From Hypericibacter adhaerens (GTDB lineage Bacteria; Pseudomonadota; Alphaproteobacteria; Dongiales; Dongiaceae): DNA of 64,000 nucleotides. The stretch covers positions 5,315,001 through 5,379,000 of the forward strand of contig NZ_CP042582.1 in the NCBI RefSeq assembly GCF_008728835.1, given 5' to 3'. Numbering within the stretch: the stretch's first letter is position 1; each line of letters begins with the position of its first letter. A program made the position numbers and the translations under genes. Below the pieces are notes generated by a model. It worked only from the letters and a program-made list of their open reading frames with translations, was not told where the DNA came from and ran no database searches. Positions 34,652 to 44,521 of the stretch are shown one piece after another.

Positions 34652-36922
34652 ATGAAGCGCTGGCTCGACCTTCTCATCCCCTTCGCGCTTCTGCTGGCAA
34701 CCCTGGTGGTGCGGGCCGAGGAAGGCCCGGGCATCGCGCGGCTGCGCAATCTGGTCTTCGACAGCTATCAGCGCTTCCACCCGCGGCCCTATGCCGATGC
34801 CGGGGTCACCGTCGTCGATATCGACGAGGAGAGCCTGGCCCGGATCGGCCAATGGCCCTGGCCGCGCTCGAAGCTGGCGGAGCTGGTGACGAAGCTGGGC
34901 CAAGAGGGCGCCGCGGCCGTGGCGCTCGACATCATCCTGGCCGAGCCCGACCGCATGGGACCGCAGAACCTGCTGCGGCTTTGGCCGGACAATGCAGACC
35001 AGGCAAGCCTGAAGGCGGTGCTGCAGAACCTGCCCGACCCCGACCTGGCGCTGGCCCAGGCGCTCGCCAGCGGACCGACGGTTGTGGCCGTCGCGCTGGT
35101 GAACGAGCCCGTGCCCTCCGGCAGCCTGTTGCCGATGCCACGGAAGGCCGGCATCAGCAATGCCGGTGACAATGCCATTCCTTTCCTGCCGGCCTTCTCG
35201 GAGGCGGTCCGCGCGCTCCCGATCTTCGAGGAAGCCGCCAGCGGCTACGGAGCGGTCAATGCGGTCCCCGATTCCGACGGCGTCATCCGGCGCCTGCCGT
35301 TGCTCTCGGCCTATGGCGAGATCATCGTGCCGGGCTTCGCCTCGGAGGCTCTGCGTGTCGCGCTGAACAGCTCGACCTATCAAATCAAGGCCTCAGGCGC
35401 CAACAACGTCCTCGAATTCGTCGATCGCGGCGTCTCGCTCGTCCGGATCGCCGGCCATCGCGGCACCGCCGTGATTCCCACGGCGGGAGACAGCTCGGTT
35501 CTCCTCTATGACACCGGCACGCAGCCCAGCCGCTTCGTCCCGGCCTGGCAGATTCTGGATCAATCGGCCGACCCGAGCCGCATCGCCGGCCATATCATCC
35601 TGGTCGGTTCCACCAGCGAGGGACTGAAGGATCTCAAGCCATCGCCCTTGAGCCCGACCATGTCGGGGGTCGAGGTCAATGCCCAGATCCTCGAGCAGAT
35701 CGTCACCGGCACCTATCTCAAGCGGCCCTTCTGGGCATCCGATCTCGAGATCGCGTTCCTGCTCCTCTTCGGCAGCGCGCTGATCCTGATCGCGCGGCGA
35801 TTCTCGGCGATCGGCGGCGCCACCGTCGGCGTCATCGGCAGCGTCGCCGCCATCGCCGCCTCCTGGTTCGCCTTCACGCGCCAGGGCTGGCTGGTCGATC
35901 CGATCTTCCCGGTCGCGGTGGCGCTGCTGCTCTACATGGTCACGGCCTTCCTGGGATATCTGCGCACCGAAGGCGAGAAGCGCTTCATCCGCGATGTCTT
36001 CAGCCAGATGCTGTCGCCGGTCCTGGTCGAGAAGCTGGCGAGCCAGCCCGAGCCGCCCAAGCTCGGCGGCGAGCTGCGCGAGCTCACGGTGATGTTCACC
36101 GACCTGCAGGGCTTCACCAGCATCGCCGAGGGGCTCGAGCCGCAGGATCTCACCCGGCTCATCAACCGCTTCATGACACCGATGGCGCGCGTGATCCAGG
36201 ACGACCATGCCGGCACGATCGACAAGTACATGGGCGACGCCATCATGGCCTTCTGGAACGCGCCGCTCGACCTGCCCGATCACGCGCGCCAGGCGGTCGA
36301 GGCGGCGCTGGCGATGCGCGCCGCGCTGGCCGCGCTCAATGCCGAGCTCGCGAAGGAGGCCGCCGAGAAGGGCGAGGGCCCGATGGGCCTCGCCTTCGGC
36401 ATCGGCGTCAATACCGGTCCCTGCAGCGTCGGCTATATGGGCTCGGAGCAGCGCAAGGCCTATACCGCCATCGGCGACGCGGTGAACCTCGCCTCGCGGC
36501 TCGAAGGCCTGACCCGGATGTACGGGGTCGATTGCGTGATCGGCGACGGCACCGCCCGCGCGGTGGCACCCGCCGCCGGGAACGGCCCGAGCTTCGCCCT
36601 GATCGAGATCGACCTGGTCCGGGTCAAGGGCAAGCAGCGCCCGGAGCCGGTCCATGCCTTGATCGGCGACGCGGCCCTGGCCGCCGGCGCCCCCTTCCAG
36701 GAATTGCTGGATTCTCACAAATCCCTGATCGGCGCCTACCGGGCCCAGGATTGGGCGGGTGCCACCGAAGCCCTTGCCCGGCTGCATGACCAGACCGAGC
36801 GTCATTTCCCGGGCCTGATGCCGCTTTACACGCTCTATCGGCGCCGGATCGAGGGCTATCGCGGCGCCCCGCCCCCGCCGGCCTGGGACGGGGTCTTCGA
36901 GGCCTTGGGCAAGACCGGCTGA
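34652..36922 (+). CDS. CHASE2-domain adenylate/guanylate cyclase
   Basis: A 756-residue class III nucleotide cyclase. A membrane anchor at about 5-24 leads into an extracytoplasmic CHASE2 sensory domain (40-330, VTVVDIDEESLARIGQWPWPR is its typical opening). Three membrane helices follow (365-440), then the catalytic domain (470-650) with metal-binding aspartates in VMFTDLQGFTS and DKYMGDAIMAFW and the LAFGIGVNTGPCSVG motif. A C-terminal tail of about 100 residues is helical. It should make cAMP in response to an external signal. The next gene encodes an antiporter with a cyclic-nucleotide-binding tail, an obvious partner. Confidence 0.93.
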   Translation: MKRWLDLLIPFALLLATLVVRAEEGPGIARLRNLVFDSYQRFHPRPYADAGVTVVDIDEESLARIGQWPWPRSKLAELVTKLGQEGAAAVALDIILAEPDRMGPQNLLRLWPDNADQASLKAVLQNLPDPDLALAQALASGPTVVAVALVNEPVPSGSLLPMPRKAGISNAGDNAIPFLPAFSEAVRALPIFEEAASGYGAVNAVPDSDGVIRRLPLLSAYGEIIVPGFASEALRVALNSSTYQIKASGANNVLEFVDRGVSLVRIAGHRGTAVIPTAGDSSVLLYDTGTQPSRFVPAWQILDQSADPSRIAGHIILVGSTSEGLKDLKPSPLSPTMSGVEVNAQILEQIVTGTYLKRPFWASDLEIAFLLLFGSALILIARRFSAIGGATVGVIGSVAAIAASWFAFTRQGWLVDPIFPVAVALLLYMVTAFLGYLRTEGEKRFIRDVFSQMLSPVLVEKLASQPEPPKLGGELRELTVMFTDLQGFTSIAEGLEPQDLTRLINRFMTPMARVIQDDHAGTIDKYMGDAIMAFWNAPLDLPDHARQAVEAALAMRAALAALNAELAKEAAEKGEGPMGLAFGIGVNTGPCSVGYMGSEQRKAYTAIGDAVNLASRLEGLTRMYGVDCVIGDGTARAVAPAAGNGPSFALIEIDLVRVKGKQRPEPVHALIGDAALAAGAPFQELLDSHKSLIGAYRAQDWAGATEALARLHDQTERHFPGLMPLYTLYRRRIEGYRGAPPPPAWDGVFEALGKTG

Positions 36923-37070
36923 ATCTCGGCGGCGGCCCCTCTCGCCGCGTGACCTTGCCGAGTTTTCCGGGCTAGGCTGGCCGTCCGGGCAGGTCCGGGG
37001 CCACCCGTTCCCGAGCCGAATCCGAGATTCATTTCCCGAAACGGGCCAGAGCGCCGGCAAGACAGACATC

Positions 37071-39599
37071 ATGCAGGGGGTCGTCTCCACCGTCTTCGGA
37101 CTGGCCGGGCTGTTCGTGTTGGTCAGCCTCCTGCCCTCTCTCGCCCGACGCCTGATGCTGCCGGAGACCGTGCTGCTCGCCATGCTGGGCGTCGGGCTCG
37201 GCGTGGTGATCGAGATCGGCCAGCCGCCGAAAGGCGACGTCGCCAACGATTTCCTGACCGCGCTGGGCCATCTCGAGATCCCGGGCGATGCGTTCCTTTA
37301 CATCTTCCTGCCTCCGCTCCTGTTCGAGATGGCATTGAAGCTCGATGTGCGCCGTCTCATGGACGAGATCGTGCCGATCCTGCTGATGGCGGTGGTCGCC
37401 GTGATCGTCACGGCGCTCGTGGTGGGGGCGGCGCTCTGGCAGATCACCGGGGCGGGCCTGCTGGCGGCGCTGCTGCTGGGGGCCGTCATCGCCACCACCG
37501 ATCCGGCGGCCGTGGTCGGCATCTTCCGCGATATCGGCGCGCCGCGGCGTCTCACCCTGCTGGTGCAGGGAGAAAGCCTCTTCAACGACGCGGCCGCGAT
37601 CGCGCTGGCGAGCCTCATCGCCGGCCTCATCACCGGCAATGGCGAAGGCAGCCTTCTCCATACCGTGACCGACTTCCTGCTGGAGTTCCTGGGCGGCGCC
37701 GTCTTCGGCTATCTCCTGGCCCGGGTCGCGGCCCTGCTGTTGCCGGCCCTGCGCGGCTTCAAATATGCCGAGATGACCTTCACCGTGGCGCTCGCCTATC
37801 TGAGCTTCATCATCGGCAGCCAGTATCTCCATGTCTCGGGCGTGGTGGCCTGCGTCGTCGCCGGCCTGACGCTCGGAACCAACGGCCGCACGCGCGTCAC
37901 GCCCACCTCCTGGGAGAGCCTGGTCGAGACCTGGGAGCAGCTGGGCTTCTGGTCGAACTCGCTCATTTTCGTGCTGGCGGCCATGCTGGTCCCCCAGCTC
38001 CTGGCCGGCCTGGCGGCGGTGGATCTCCTGCGCCTGGCCGTGCTGGTGGCAGCCGCCCTGGTGGCGCGCGGCATCGTCGTCTATGGGCTGCTGCCGCCGC
38101 TGGCGGCGATGGGGCTCACGGGCCGCGTCAACGGCGCCTACAGCGCCGTCATCGTCTGGGGCGGCTTGCGCGGCGCCGTGTCGCTGGCGTTGGCGCTCGG
38201 CGTCGCGGCGGCGCCCGAGCTGCCCGCGGAGACCCGCCATCTGGTGGGGGCGCTGACCACGGGCTTCGTGCTCTTCACCCTGTTCATCAACGCGCCCACC
38301 CTGCGGCCGCTGTTGCGCCTGCTGGGGCTCGACAAGCTGGGGGCCACCGAGCGCGCGCTGCGCGCCGGCGCGCTCGACCTCGCCCATGCCGAGGCCAAGG
38401 GAAAGGTCGAGGCCACGGTCACGGCCGAAGGGCTCGATCCCGCGCTCACGAAGCGCGTCTTCGACCAGATCGAGGCGCCGACCGCCAAGACACCGGCACC
38501 GGTCGCGTCGCCGGCACCGCCGGCCGAAGGCGGCGGGGCCGGCCCCGCCCCGGACGGGCAGGAGCTCGACATGGCGGCGGTGGCCCTGTCGATCCTCACC
38601 CAGTACGAGGTCGAGCTGGTGCATCAGCGCCTGCGCGAGGGCACCCTCAGCCGGCGGACGGCCGAGATCAAGCTGGCCGATGCCAGCCGCCTGATGGACG
38701 GGCTCAAGCAGGGCGGCGTCACGGGCTATGTCGAGGCTGTCGACGACATCATCAAGTTTCCGCGCACGATGCGCTGGGTCATGCTGCTGCAGCAATCGTT
38801 CGCGATCGACCGGCCGCTCGAGGAGATGCTGAGCGATCGCTTCAACAAGCTGTTCGTGAGCTCGCTGCTGCTGGTGGATCTGGGCGAGTTCCTGCGCCGG
38901 CGCGTGCGGCCGGTGGTGGGCGAAGGGGCGGCGGCGGCGGCCGGCGCCGTGCTGCAGCGCCGCCGCGACGGCGTGGCGAAGGGCCTGGGCGCCCTGCGGC
39001 TGCAATATCCCGACTATGCCCACCAGCTCGAGGAGCTCTATGTCAGCCGCCTCGCCTTCCGTTCGATCGAGGACGGCTACCGCTCGATGCACAAGGAGGC
39101 CGTTCTCAGCGAAGAGGTGTTCGACAGCCTGCTGCGCGGCCTCGAGCAGCGCCGCAAGCACGCGATGCGGCAGCTGCGGCTCGATATCGCGATGGCGCCC
39201 GAGACCTTGCTGCAGCGCGTGCGGCTGTTCCAGGGGCTTTCCAACGATGCCCGCCGGCGCGTCTCCAAGCTGATGCGCCCGCGCCTGGCGCTGCCGGACG
39301 AGCGGATCGTCACGGCCGGCGAGCATGGCGACACCATGTTCTTCATCACCTCCGGCGCCGTCGAGGTGATCCTGCCCCACACCCCCGTTCGCCTGGGCAC
39401 CGGCGAGTTCTTCGGCGAGGTGGCGCTGGTGACCAACCGCCCGCGCACGGCCAGCGTGATGGCGCTCTCCTATACCAACCTCCTGGTGCTGAGCGCCCGC
39501 GACCTCGCGCGCCTCAGCGAGGCCGATCCCGAGCTCGCCGGCGAGATCGCGGCGGTCGCCAAGGCCCGCGTCGCGGCGCTCGATTCCGCCGTCGGCTGA
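37071..39599 (+). CDS. CPA1-type Na+/H+ antiporter with C-terminal cyclic-nucleotide-binding domain
   Basis: An 842-residue protein. The N-terminal 420 residues are a 12-helix CPA1/NhaP antiporter with the ion-site motifs TTDPAAVVGIF and GESLFNDAAAIAL. A proline/alanine linker at about 478-500 leads to a 200-residue helical cytoplasmic region, then a cNMP-binding fold (about 715-830: GEHGDTMFFITSGAVEVIL, GTGEFFGEVALVTNRPRTASV, with the phosphate-binding cassette GEVAL...RTASV). It follows the CHASE2 cyclase by 148 nt on the same strand, so cAMP made next door probably gates this transporter. Cation specificity is not clear from the sequence. Confidence 0.92.
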   Translation: MQGVVSTVFGLAGLFVLVSLLPSLARRLMLPETVLLAMLGVGLGVVIEIGQPPKGDVANDFLTALGHLEIPGDAFLYIFLPPLLFEMALKLDVRRLMDEIVPILLMAVVAVIVTALVVGAALWQITGAGLLAALLLGAVIATTDPAAVVGIFRDIGAPRRLTLLVQGESLFNDAAAIALASLIAGLITGNGEGSLLHTVTDFLLEFLGGAVFGYLLARVAALLLPALRGFKYAEMTFTVALAYLSFIIGSQYLHVSGVVACVVAGLTLGTNGRTRVTPTSWESLVETWEQLGFWSNSLIFVLAAMLVPQLLAGLAAVDLLRLAVLVAAALVARGIVVYGLLPPLAAMGLTGRVNGAYSAVIVWGGLRGAVSLALALGVAAAPELPAETRHLVGALTTGFVLFTLFINAPTLRPLLRLLGLDKLGATERALRAGALDLAHAEAKGKVEATVTAEGLDPALTKRVFDQIEAPTAKTPAPVASPAPPAEGGGAGPAPDGQELDMAAVALSILTQYEVELVHQRLREGTLSRRTAEIKLADASRLMDGLKQGGVTGYVEAVDDIIKFPRTMRWVMLLQQSFAIDRPLEEMLSDRFNKLFVSSLLLVDLGEFLRRRVRPVVGEGAAAAAGAVLQRRRDGVAKGLGALRLQYPDYAHQLEELYVSRLAFRSIEDGYRSMHKEAVLSEEVFDSLLRGLEQRRKHAMRQLRLDIAMAPETLLQRVRLFQGLSNDARRRVSKLMRPRLALPDERIVTAGEHGDTMFFITSGAVEVILPHTPVRLGTGEFFGEVALVTNRPRTASVMALSYTNLLVLSARDLARLSEADPELAGEIAAVAKARVAALDSAVG

Positions 39600-39624
39600 A
39601 AAGCCCTTCCCCCATCCTCCTCTC

Positions 39625-40518
39625 ATGAGCCAGACCAGTCCCGCCCTGTCCCCGCTGCGCTCGGTCATGGCGGGCATTCCCTGGCAGCTGGCCGCGGGCC
39701 TGGGCTTCGTGATGATGGATTCGACCGCGAAATATCTGAGCGCCGATTACCCGACGGTGCAGATCACCTGGTCGCGCTATCTGTTCCATATGCTGACGGC
39801 GCTGCCGATCCTGCTGGCCTGGCGCGGCGGGGCGGTGTTCCGCACGCGCCGGCTCGACCTGCAGCTGATCCGCTCGGTGCTGCTGCTGGGCTCGACCGTC
39901 TTCTACTTCATCGCGCTGCGCTACATCCCGCTCGCCACCGCCGCCTCGATCGGCTTCGTGGCGCCGATGTTCCTCACGGCGCTGTCCGTGCCGCTGCTCA
40001 AGGAGCGCGTGGGGCCGCGACGCTGGATCGCCGTGGCGGTGGGATTCTTCGCCGTCCTCCTGATCATCCGGCCCGGATTCGGCGTGATGCACTGGGCGAT
40101 GACCATGCCGGTCCTGGTGGCCGCCTGCTTCGCCCTCTATCAGATCGTCACGCGGCTCCTGGGGCCGATCGACCACTGGTCGGTGACGCTGTTCTATTCC
40201 GGCGTGGTCGGGCTTCTGGTCATGACCGCGATGCTGCCCGGCGCCTGGCGCTGGCCCGATCTCGAGGGCTGGGCGCTGATGGTGTTCCTGGGGTTCGCCG
40301 GCGCCCTCTCGCATCTCTGCATGATCCGCGCCTTCACGCTGGCGCCCGCCTCCCTGCTGGCGCCCTTCAGCTATCTGCAGCTCGCCTGGGCCGTGACCAT
40401 CGGCTATCTGGTGTTCGGCAACCTGCCCGACGGCTGGACCGCGATCGGCGCCGCCCTCATCGTCTCTTCCGGTCTCTACATCTGGTATCGCGAACGCCTG
40501 CAGCCCACAGCGCGCTGA
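39625..40518 (+). CDS. DMT-family transporter (EamA type)
   Basis: A 297-residue membrane protein with ten predicted helices in two EamA repeats; the first repeat ends in YIPLATAASIGFVAPMFLTALSVPLLKERVG and the second in APASLLAPFSYLQLAWAVTIGYLVFGNLPDGWTAIGAALI, both textbook EamA endings. Such proteins usually export metabolites or amino acids. The gene starts 25 nt after the antiporter stop and is likely co-transcribed. Nothing indicates the substrate. Confidence 0.9.
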   Translation: MSQTSPALSPLRSVMAGIPWQLAAGLGFVMMDSTAKYLSADYPTVQITWSRYLFHMLTALPILLAWRGGAVFRTRRLDLQLIRSVLLLGSTVFYFIALRYIPLATAASIGFVAPMFLTALSVPLLKERVGPRRWIAVAVGFFAVLLIIRPGFGVMHWAMTMPVLVAACFALYQIVTRLLGPIDHWSVTLFYSGVVGLLVMTAMLPGAWRWPDLEGWALMVFLGFAGALSHLCMIRAFTLAPASLLAPFSYLQLAWAVTIGYLVFGNLPDGWTAIGAALIVSSGLYIWYRERLQPTAR

Positions 40519-40526
40519 GGGGATCG

Positions 40527-40549
40527 GGGAATAATTCCCGATATGGGAA
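40527..40549. promoter_or_regulatory. GGGAATAATTCCC palindrome followed by GGGAA, upstream of aldehyde dehydrogenase
   Basis: In the 266-bp gap before the PuuC-like gene, GGGAATAATTCCC (40527-40539) is followed by GATAT and GGGAA (40545-40549), making overlapping dyads. Related TTCCC/GGAA elements occur at 44428-44445 and 48155-48179, also upstream of transport genes of this region. I infer a shared operator. The rest of the gap holds nothing recognisable. Confidence 0.5.
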
Positions 40550-40784
40550 TACGGCTATAGCGCACTATCCCTTGAGCGGTAGTGGCCGGCCCCGGGCGCC
40601 GATGGTATAAGCTCCTGCCAACAGGATCCGGCGCCAAGAGGCAAAGCCCCGACGAGCGGCATCGCGGCCGTTCACGCCCGGAATCCGGCTCAGACAGCGG
40701 CAGTTCCCGCGCTGCGAGGAGGCGTTCATCGGGCCCCGATTCCCGAGGGCCCCGCCTGTTCCCGGCGCCGGCAAAGGAGGACGC

Positions 40785-42296
40785 ATGGATCTCGAACAGG
40801 CCAAGAAGCTCGGCAAGAAGGACTGGCACAAGCTCGCGGGCAAGATCAAGCCCGAGACCCGCAATTTCATCGACGGCAAGTTCGTGCCCGCCAGGAAGGG
40901 CAAGACCTTCGAATCGATCAACCCGACCAACGGCGATGTGATCGCCGAGGTCGCCCGCTCCGACGCGTCGGACGTGGATGCGGCGGTGAAATCCGGCCGC
41001 AAGGCCTTCAAGAGCGGCGTGTGGAGCCGCATGGCGCCGCGCGACCGCATGGACGTGCTCTATCGCTACGCCAACCTGATCCGCGAGCATGCGGTCGATT
41101 TCGCGCTGCTGGACGTGCTCAACATGGGCAAGCCGGTCAGCGACATGCTCAACAGCGACGTGCCGGGCTCGGCCCTCACCTTCCAGTTCATGGCCGAATG
41201 CATCGACAAGATCTTCGGCCAGGTGACCGCGACCGCGGCCTCGGAGTTCCATTTCATCGTGCGCGAGCCCCTGGGCGTCGTGGGCTGCATCGTGCCCTGG
41301 AACTATCCGCTGATGATGGCGGCCTGGAAGATCGCGCCGGCGCTCGCCACCGGCAACTCGGTCATCCTCAAGCCGGCCGAGCAATCGCCGCTCTCCGCCA
41401 ACCTGATGGCGAAGCTGTTCATGGAGGCGGGCGGCCCCGCCGGCGTGCTCAACGTCGTCCAGGGTTATGGCGAGGAGGTCGGCAAGCCGCTGGCGCTCCA
41501 TCTCGACGTCGACAAGATCGCCTTCACCGGCTCGACCGAGATCGGCAAGCAGCTCATGATCTATGCCGGTCAGTCGAACATGAAGCGCGTCACCACGGAA
41601 TGCGGCGGCAAGACCCCGCAGATCATCATGGGCGACGCCAACCTGGACACCGCGGTCAACTACGCGATCGCCGGCATCTATGGCAACCAGGGCGAGGTCT
41701 GCAATGCGGGCTCGCGGCTCCTGGTCGAGAAGAAGGTCCATGACGAGTTCCTCGACCTCTTCACCAAGCGCGCCAAGAACGTGTTCCAGCCGGGCGATCC
41801 GTTCGATCCGGCGACCCAGATGGGGCCGCTGGTGACGAAGGACCAGCAGAAGCGCGTGCTGGGCTATATCGACATCGGCAAGAAGGAAGGCGCCAAGCTC
41901 TGCTTCGGCGGCGGCGTGCCCAAGGGGCTCGAGAAGGGCGCCTATGTGCAGCCGACCCTGTTCGCGGGCGTGAAGAACGACATGCGCATCGCCCAGGAGG
42001 AGATCTTCGGGCCGGTCGCCTCGGTCCTCACCTTCAAGAACATCGACGAGGCCATCGAGATCGCCAACGATTCGCTCTACGGCCTGGCGGCCTCGGTCTG
42101 GACCAAGAATGTCGATGCCGCCCACAAGGCCGCGCGCGACCTGCAGGCGGGCGTGGTGTGGGTGAACTGCTTCGACCACGGCGACATGACGATGCAGTGG
42201 GGCGGCTACAAGCAGTCCGGCCAGGGCCGCGACAAATGCTTCGAATCGATGCTGCTCCATACCCAGACCAAGTCGGTCTGGATGCATCTCGAATAG
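40785..42296 (+). CDS. Aldehyde dehydrogenase, PuuC/gamma-aminobutyraldehyde type
   Basis: A 503-residue ALDH with all catalytic residues: Asn173 in VPWNYPL, Glu272 in TTECGGKTP and Cys306 in GNQGEVCNAGSR. FTGSTEIGKQL binds the cofactor and GGYKQSGQGRDK lies near the C-terminus. The overall pattern is that of gamma-glutamyl-gamma-aminobutyraldehyde and related amine-derived aldehyde dehydrogenases. It has GGAGG before its ATG, a palindromic site upstream and a strong terminator downstream, so it is a single-gene unit. Two amine/amino-acid permeases are convergent with it, suggesting amine-derived aldehydes as substrate. Confidence 0.88.
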   Translation: MDLEQAKKLGKKDWHKLAGKIKPETRNFIDGKFVPARKGKTFESINPTNGDVIAEVARSDASDVDAAVKSGRKAFKSGVWSRMAPRDRMDVLYRYANLIREHAVDFALLDVLNMGKPVSDMLNSDVPGSALTFQFMAECIDKIFGQVTATAASEFHFIVREPLGVVGCIVPWNYPLMMAAWKIAPALATGNSVILKPAEQSPLSANLMAKLFMEAGGPAGVLNVVQGYGEEVGKPLALHLDVDKIAFTGSTEIGKQLMIYAGQSNMKRVTTECGGKTPQIIMGDANLDTAVNYAIAGIYGNQGEVCNAGSRLLVEKKVHDEFLDLFTKRAKNVFQPGDPFDPATQMGPLVTKDQQKRVLGYIDIGKKEGAKLCFGGGVPKGLEKGAYVQPTLFAGVKNDMRIAQEEIFGPVASVLTFKNIDEAIEIANDSLYGLAASVWTKNVDAAHKAARDLQAGVVWVNCFDHGDMTMQWGGYKQSGQGRDKCFESMLLHTQTKSVWMHLE

Positions 42297-42350
42297 GAAG
42301 GAACCCGAGGACCGGCGGCGTAGCCGCCGGCTTCATGGACTTGAAGCGAA

Positions 42351-42386
42351 ACCGGCGGGATCCACGGGATCCCGCCGGTTTTTTTT
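42351..42386 (+). terminator. Strong rho-independent terminator
   Basis: A perfect 13-bp stem (ACCGGCGGGATCC with its complement) with a three-base loop, followed by eight Ts, 54 nt after the aldehyde dehydrogenase stop. The convergent permease ends at 42417, so it may serve both. A smaller hairpin CCGGCGGC/GCCGCCGG precedes it at 42312-42330. Confidence 0.92.
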
Positions 42387-42416
42387 ACGCCGATCCGGCG
42401 CGGGCGGGAGCCCGCG

Positions 42417-44018
42417 TCACCAGAAGATGAAGTAGCCGAGCGCGCAGCTGACCACGCCGCCGAGCAGGGCCAGATAAGGCAGCATGCCCGCCCGTTTGGG
42501 CCCGAGCTCCTTCTGCCCGTCCAGCAGCAGGTCCGAATACATGTGCTCGGGGAACTTGCCCTGGTCGGTAACGTAGTGCCGGTAGAGGAAGAAAGGCACC
42601 ACCAGCGCCGCCGAGATGAAGCCCGCCCACAGGGTCCCCGCGCCCCAGACATTGGCGCCCGCCCCCAGGAAGAAGGCGTTCACATAGCCGAAGACGGCGC
42701 CGATCGCGAGCAGCCAGTTCGGGCAGCGCCAGGGCCGCTTGACGCCGGGATTGTCGAGGCGATGGATCCAGCCGGCATTGAGGTTGAGGAAATTGAAGAT
42801 CAGGTAGTTGCAGTTGGAGACCGCCAGCACGAACAGGTAGTCCGACATCATGAGCAGGATCAGGTTGAAGCAGAGGTCGGTCCACATGGCGCGGGTCGGC
42901 GCGCCGTGGCTGTTCACATAGCTCAGATATTTCGGGAACCAGCCGTCCTGTCCGCCCTGGTTGAGCGTGCGCGACGAGCCGGCCATCGCCGTCATGATGG
43001 CGAGCATCAGGGTGAAGAACAGCAGGATCACCAGCACCGTGGTGATGAAGGGCCCGCCCTGCACCATCTCCGCCAGGGCGAGACCCATGCCGGCGCCCGA
43101 ATAGATGCCGGGATCGAGCATCTTCTGGGTGCCGAAGAAGCCCTGGAACACCACCGGCACCAGCACATAGGCCGCGATGCAGATGAGGCCCGAGACGATG
43201 ATGGCCCGCGGCATGTCGCGGCCCGGATTCTTGAACTCGCTCATGTAGCAGACCGAGGTCTCGAAGGCGTAGGCCGACCAGGCGGCGATGAAGAGACCGC
43301 CGAGGAAGAACTTGATGCCTTCACGGTCCCAGACGCCGGGGATGACCTGGCCGTTGGCGTCGGTCGCCAGCGGCGTGAAGGGCGAGAAGTTGGCGCTGTG
43401 CACGTTGCCCGACAGCAGCGGGATGATGCAGACCACGAAGAGCGGCAGGAGCGAGGCGATCGTCAGCAAGGTCTGGATCTGGGCGGTGCGCAGGATGCCG
43501 CGATGCTGGATCGCGAAGACGACCAGCATGATCGCCGCGCCGATGAGGAAGGTCGAATCGATGCGCAGCCGCAAGCCGTCGGAGACAAAGCCCAGATCGA
43601 CCAGGTTGATGTTGAAGCTCATCACCGAGGAATCGGCGGCGAAGAAGATCGAGAGCAGATAGCCCGCGCCCAGCCCCGAGCCGATCGCCAGCACCGGTGT
43701 CCAGGCCAGCCAGTTCGACCAGAGCGAGAGCGGCGCCAGGATCTGGCTGTAGCGGATCCAGGCGGTGGCGCCATGGACGGCTGTGCCGCCGGTCTTGGAA
43801 GGATGGAGGCCGGCGATCTCGGCATAGGTGAAGGCCTGGGCGAAGCCCATCAGCACCGAGATGGTCCAGACCAGCCAGGCCGGCGCGCCGATGGTGGCGG
43901 AGATGCCGCCCATCGAGAACAGGACCAGGGCCGGCACGCCGGCGGCGACGAAGACGACCTGTTTCCAATCGACGTCGCGCACCATCGTCGATCGGGCATG
44001 CGTGGTAGCGGTTGCCAT
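42417..44018 (-). CDS. APC-superfamily amino acid/amine permease
   Basis: A 533-residue permease with about 12 hydrophobic helices and the APC opening VFVAAGVPALVLFSMGGISATIGAPAW. The substrate-region helix FIAAWSAYAFETSVCYMSEFKNPGRDMPRAI is typical of APC carriers. The 500-bp upstream gap carries a TTCCC/GGGA motif. It faces the PuuC-like aldehyde dehydrogenase across a shared terminator. The second APC permease at 45643-47040 is only distantly similar, so they probably carry different compounds. Substrate unknown; amino acids or amines are the family norm. Confidence 0.88.
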   Translation of the reverse strand: MATATTHARSTMVRDVDWKQVVFVAAGVPALVLFSMGGISATIGAPAWLVWTISVLMGFAQAFTYAEIAGLHPSKTGGTAVHGATAWIRYSQILAPLSLWSNWLAWTPVLAIGSGLGAGYLLSIFFAADSSVMSFNINLVDLGFVSDGLRLRIDSTFLIGAAIMLVVFAIQHRGILRTAQIQTLLTIASLLPLFVVCIIPLLSGNVHSANFSPFTPLATDANGQVIPGVWDREGIKFFLGGLFIAAWSAYAFETSVCYMSEFKNPGRDMPRAIIVSGLICIAAYVLVPVVFQGFFGTQKMLDPGIYSGAGMGLALAEMVQGGPFITTVLVILLFFTLMLAIMTAMAGSSRTLNQGGQDGWFPKYLSYVNSHGAPTRAMWTDLCFNLILLMMSDYLFVLAVSNCNYLIFNFLNLNAGWIHRLDNPGVKRPWRCPNWLLAIGAVFGYVNAFFLGAGANVWGAGTLWAGFISAALVVPFFLYRHYVTDQGKFPEHMYSDLLLDGQKELGPKRAGMLPYLALLGGVVSCALGYFIFW

Positions 44019-44521
44019 TGAGGTTCCCCCTTAAAGTGGCCGTCGGGCCCGCAGGCCCGGTTTCGCGTGGAGCGGCGATGCCGGTTTCCGGTCTTGCGCC
44101 GCGGATCGATGAAGGATGGGCCGGCGGTGCGACGCCGCCGTCACTTCGGGGACGGACGCGAAGGCCATGGCGTCGCCAGACCCGCCGGCAACCGGCAGGC
44201 TCCCACCCGCGACGCTGTTCACGCTCCCCCTCGACATGGATTCCTGCTCCGAAACCCAATGCCCAAAACAAAACCGCCACGTCCGTTTCCACGGAACGCG
44301 GCGGGCAAGAGGGTCATCCCGGTGCGGTCGGCACCGTTCCGTCCCTCGACTCCCAGGGCGTCAGGATCTTGATGTCCACATTCGCCATGGAATCTGGATA
44401 ACAGAGTGGCCTCGCGGACGCAATGAAAGGGACCGGAATTTTCCCTTATGAACCAATTCGATACCGCTTATCCTCCCCCGTTCGGGGGAGACCGGTATAA
44501 AACGGCCCCATCAGTCAGGTT
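44019..44521. other. 500-bp gap upstream of the APC permease
   Basis: Short frames here translate to arginine/serine/proline-rich shadows with no family resemblance. What I do see: GGGA(N8)TTCCC at 44429-44445 (part of the shared motif set) and a perfect palindrome CTCCCCC/GGGGGAG at 44473-44490 flanked by TACCG and CGGTA. No RNA gene recognised. Confidence 0.5.

Noticed and set aside
37029-39677. 882-codon minus-strand frame opposite the antiporter
   Set aside because: Gln/Arg/Asp-rich shadow without motifs; the sense strand encodes a recognisable antiporter and cNMP domain.
44012-44451. Short plus-strand frames upstream of the APC permease
   Set aside because: Three overlapping frames with no ribosome-binding site and Arg/Pro/Ser-rich content; treated as non-coding.
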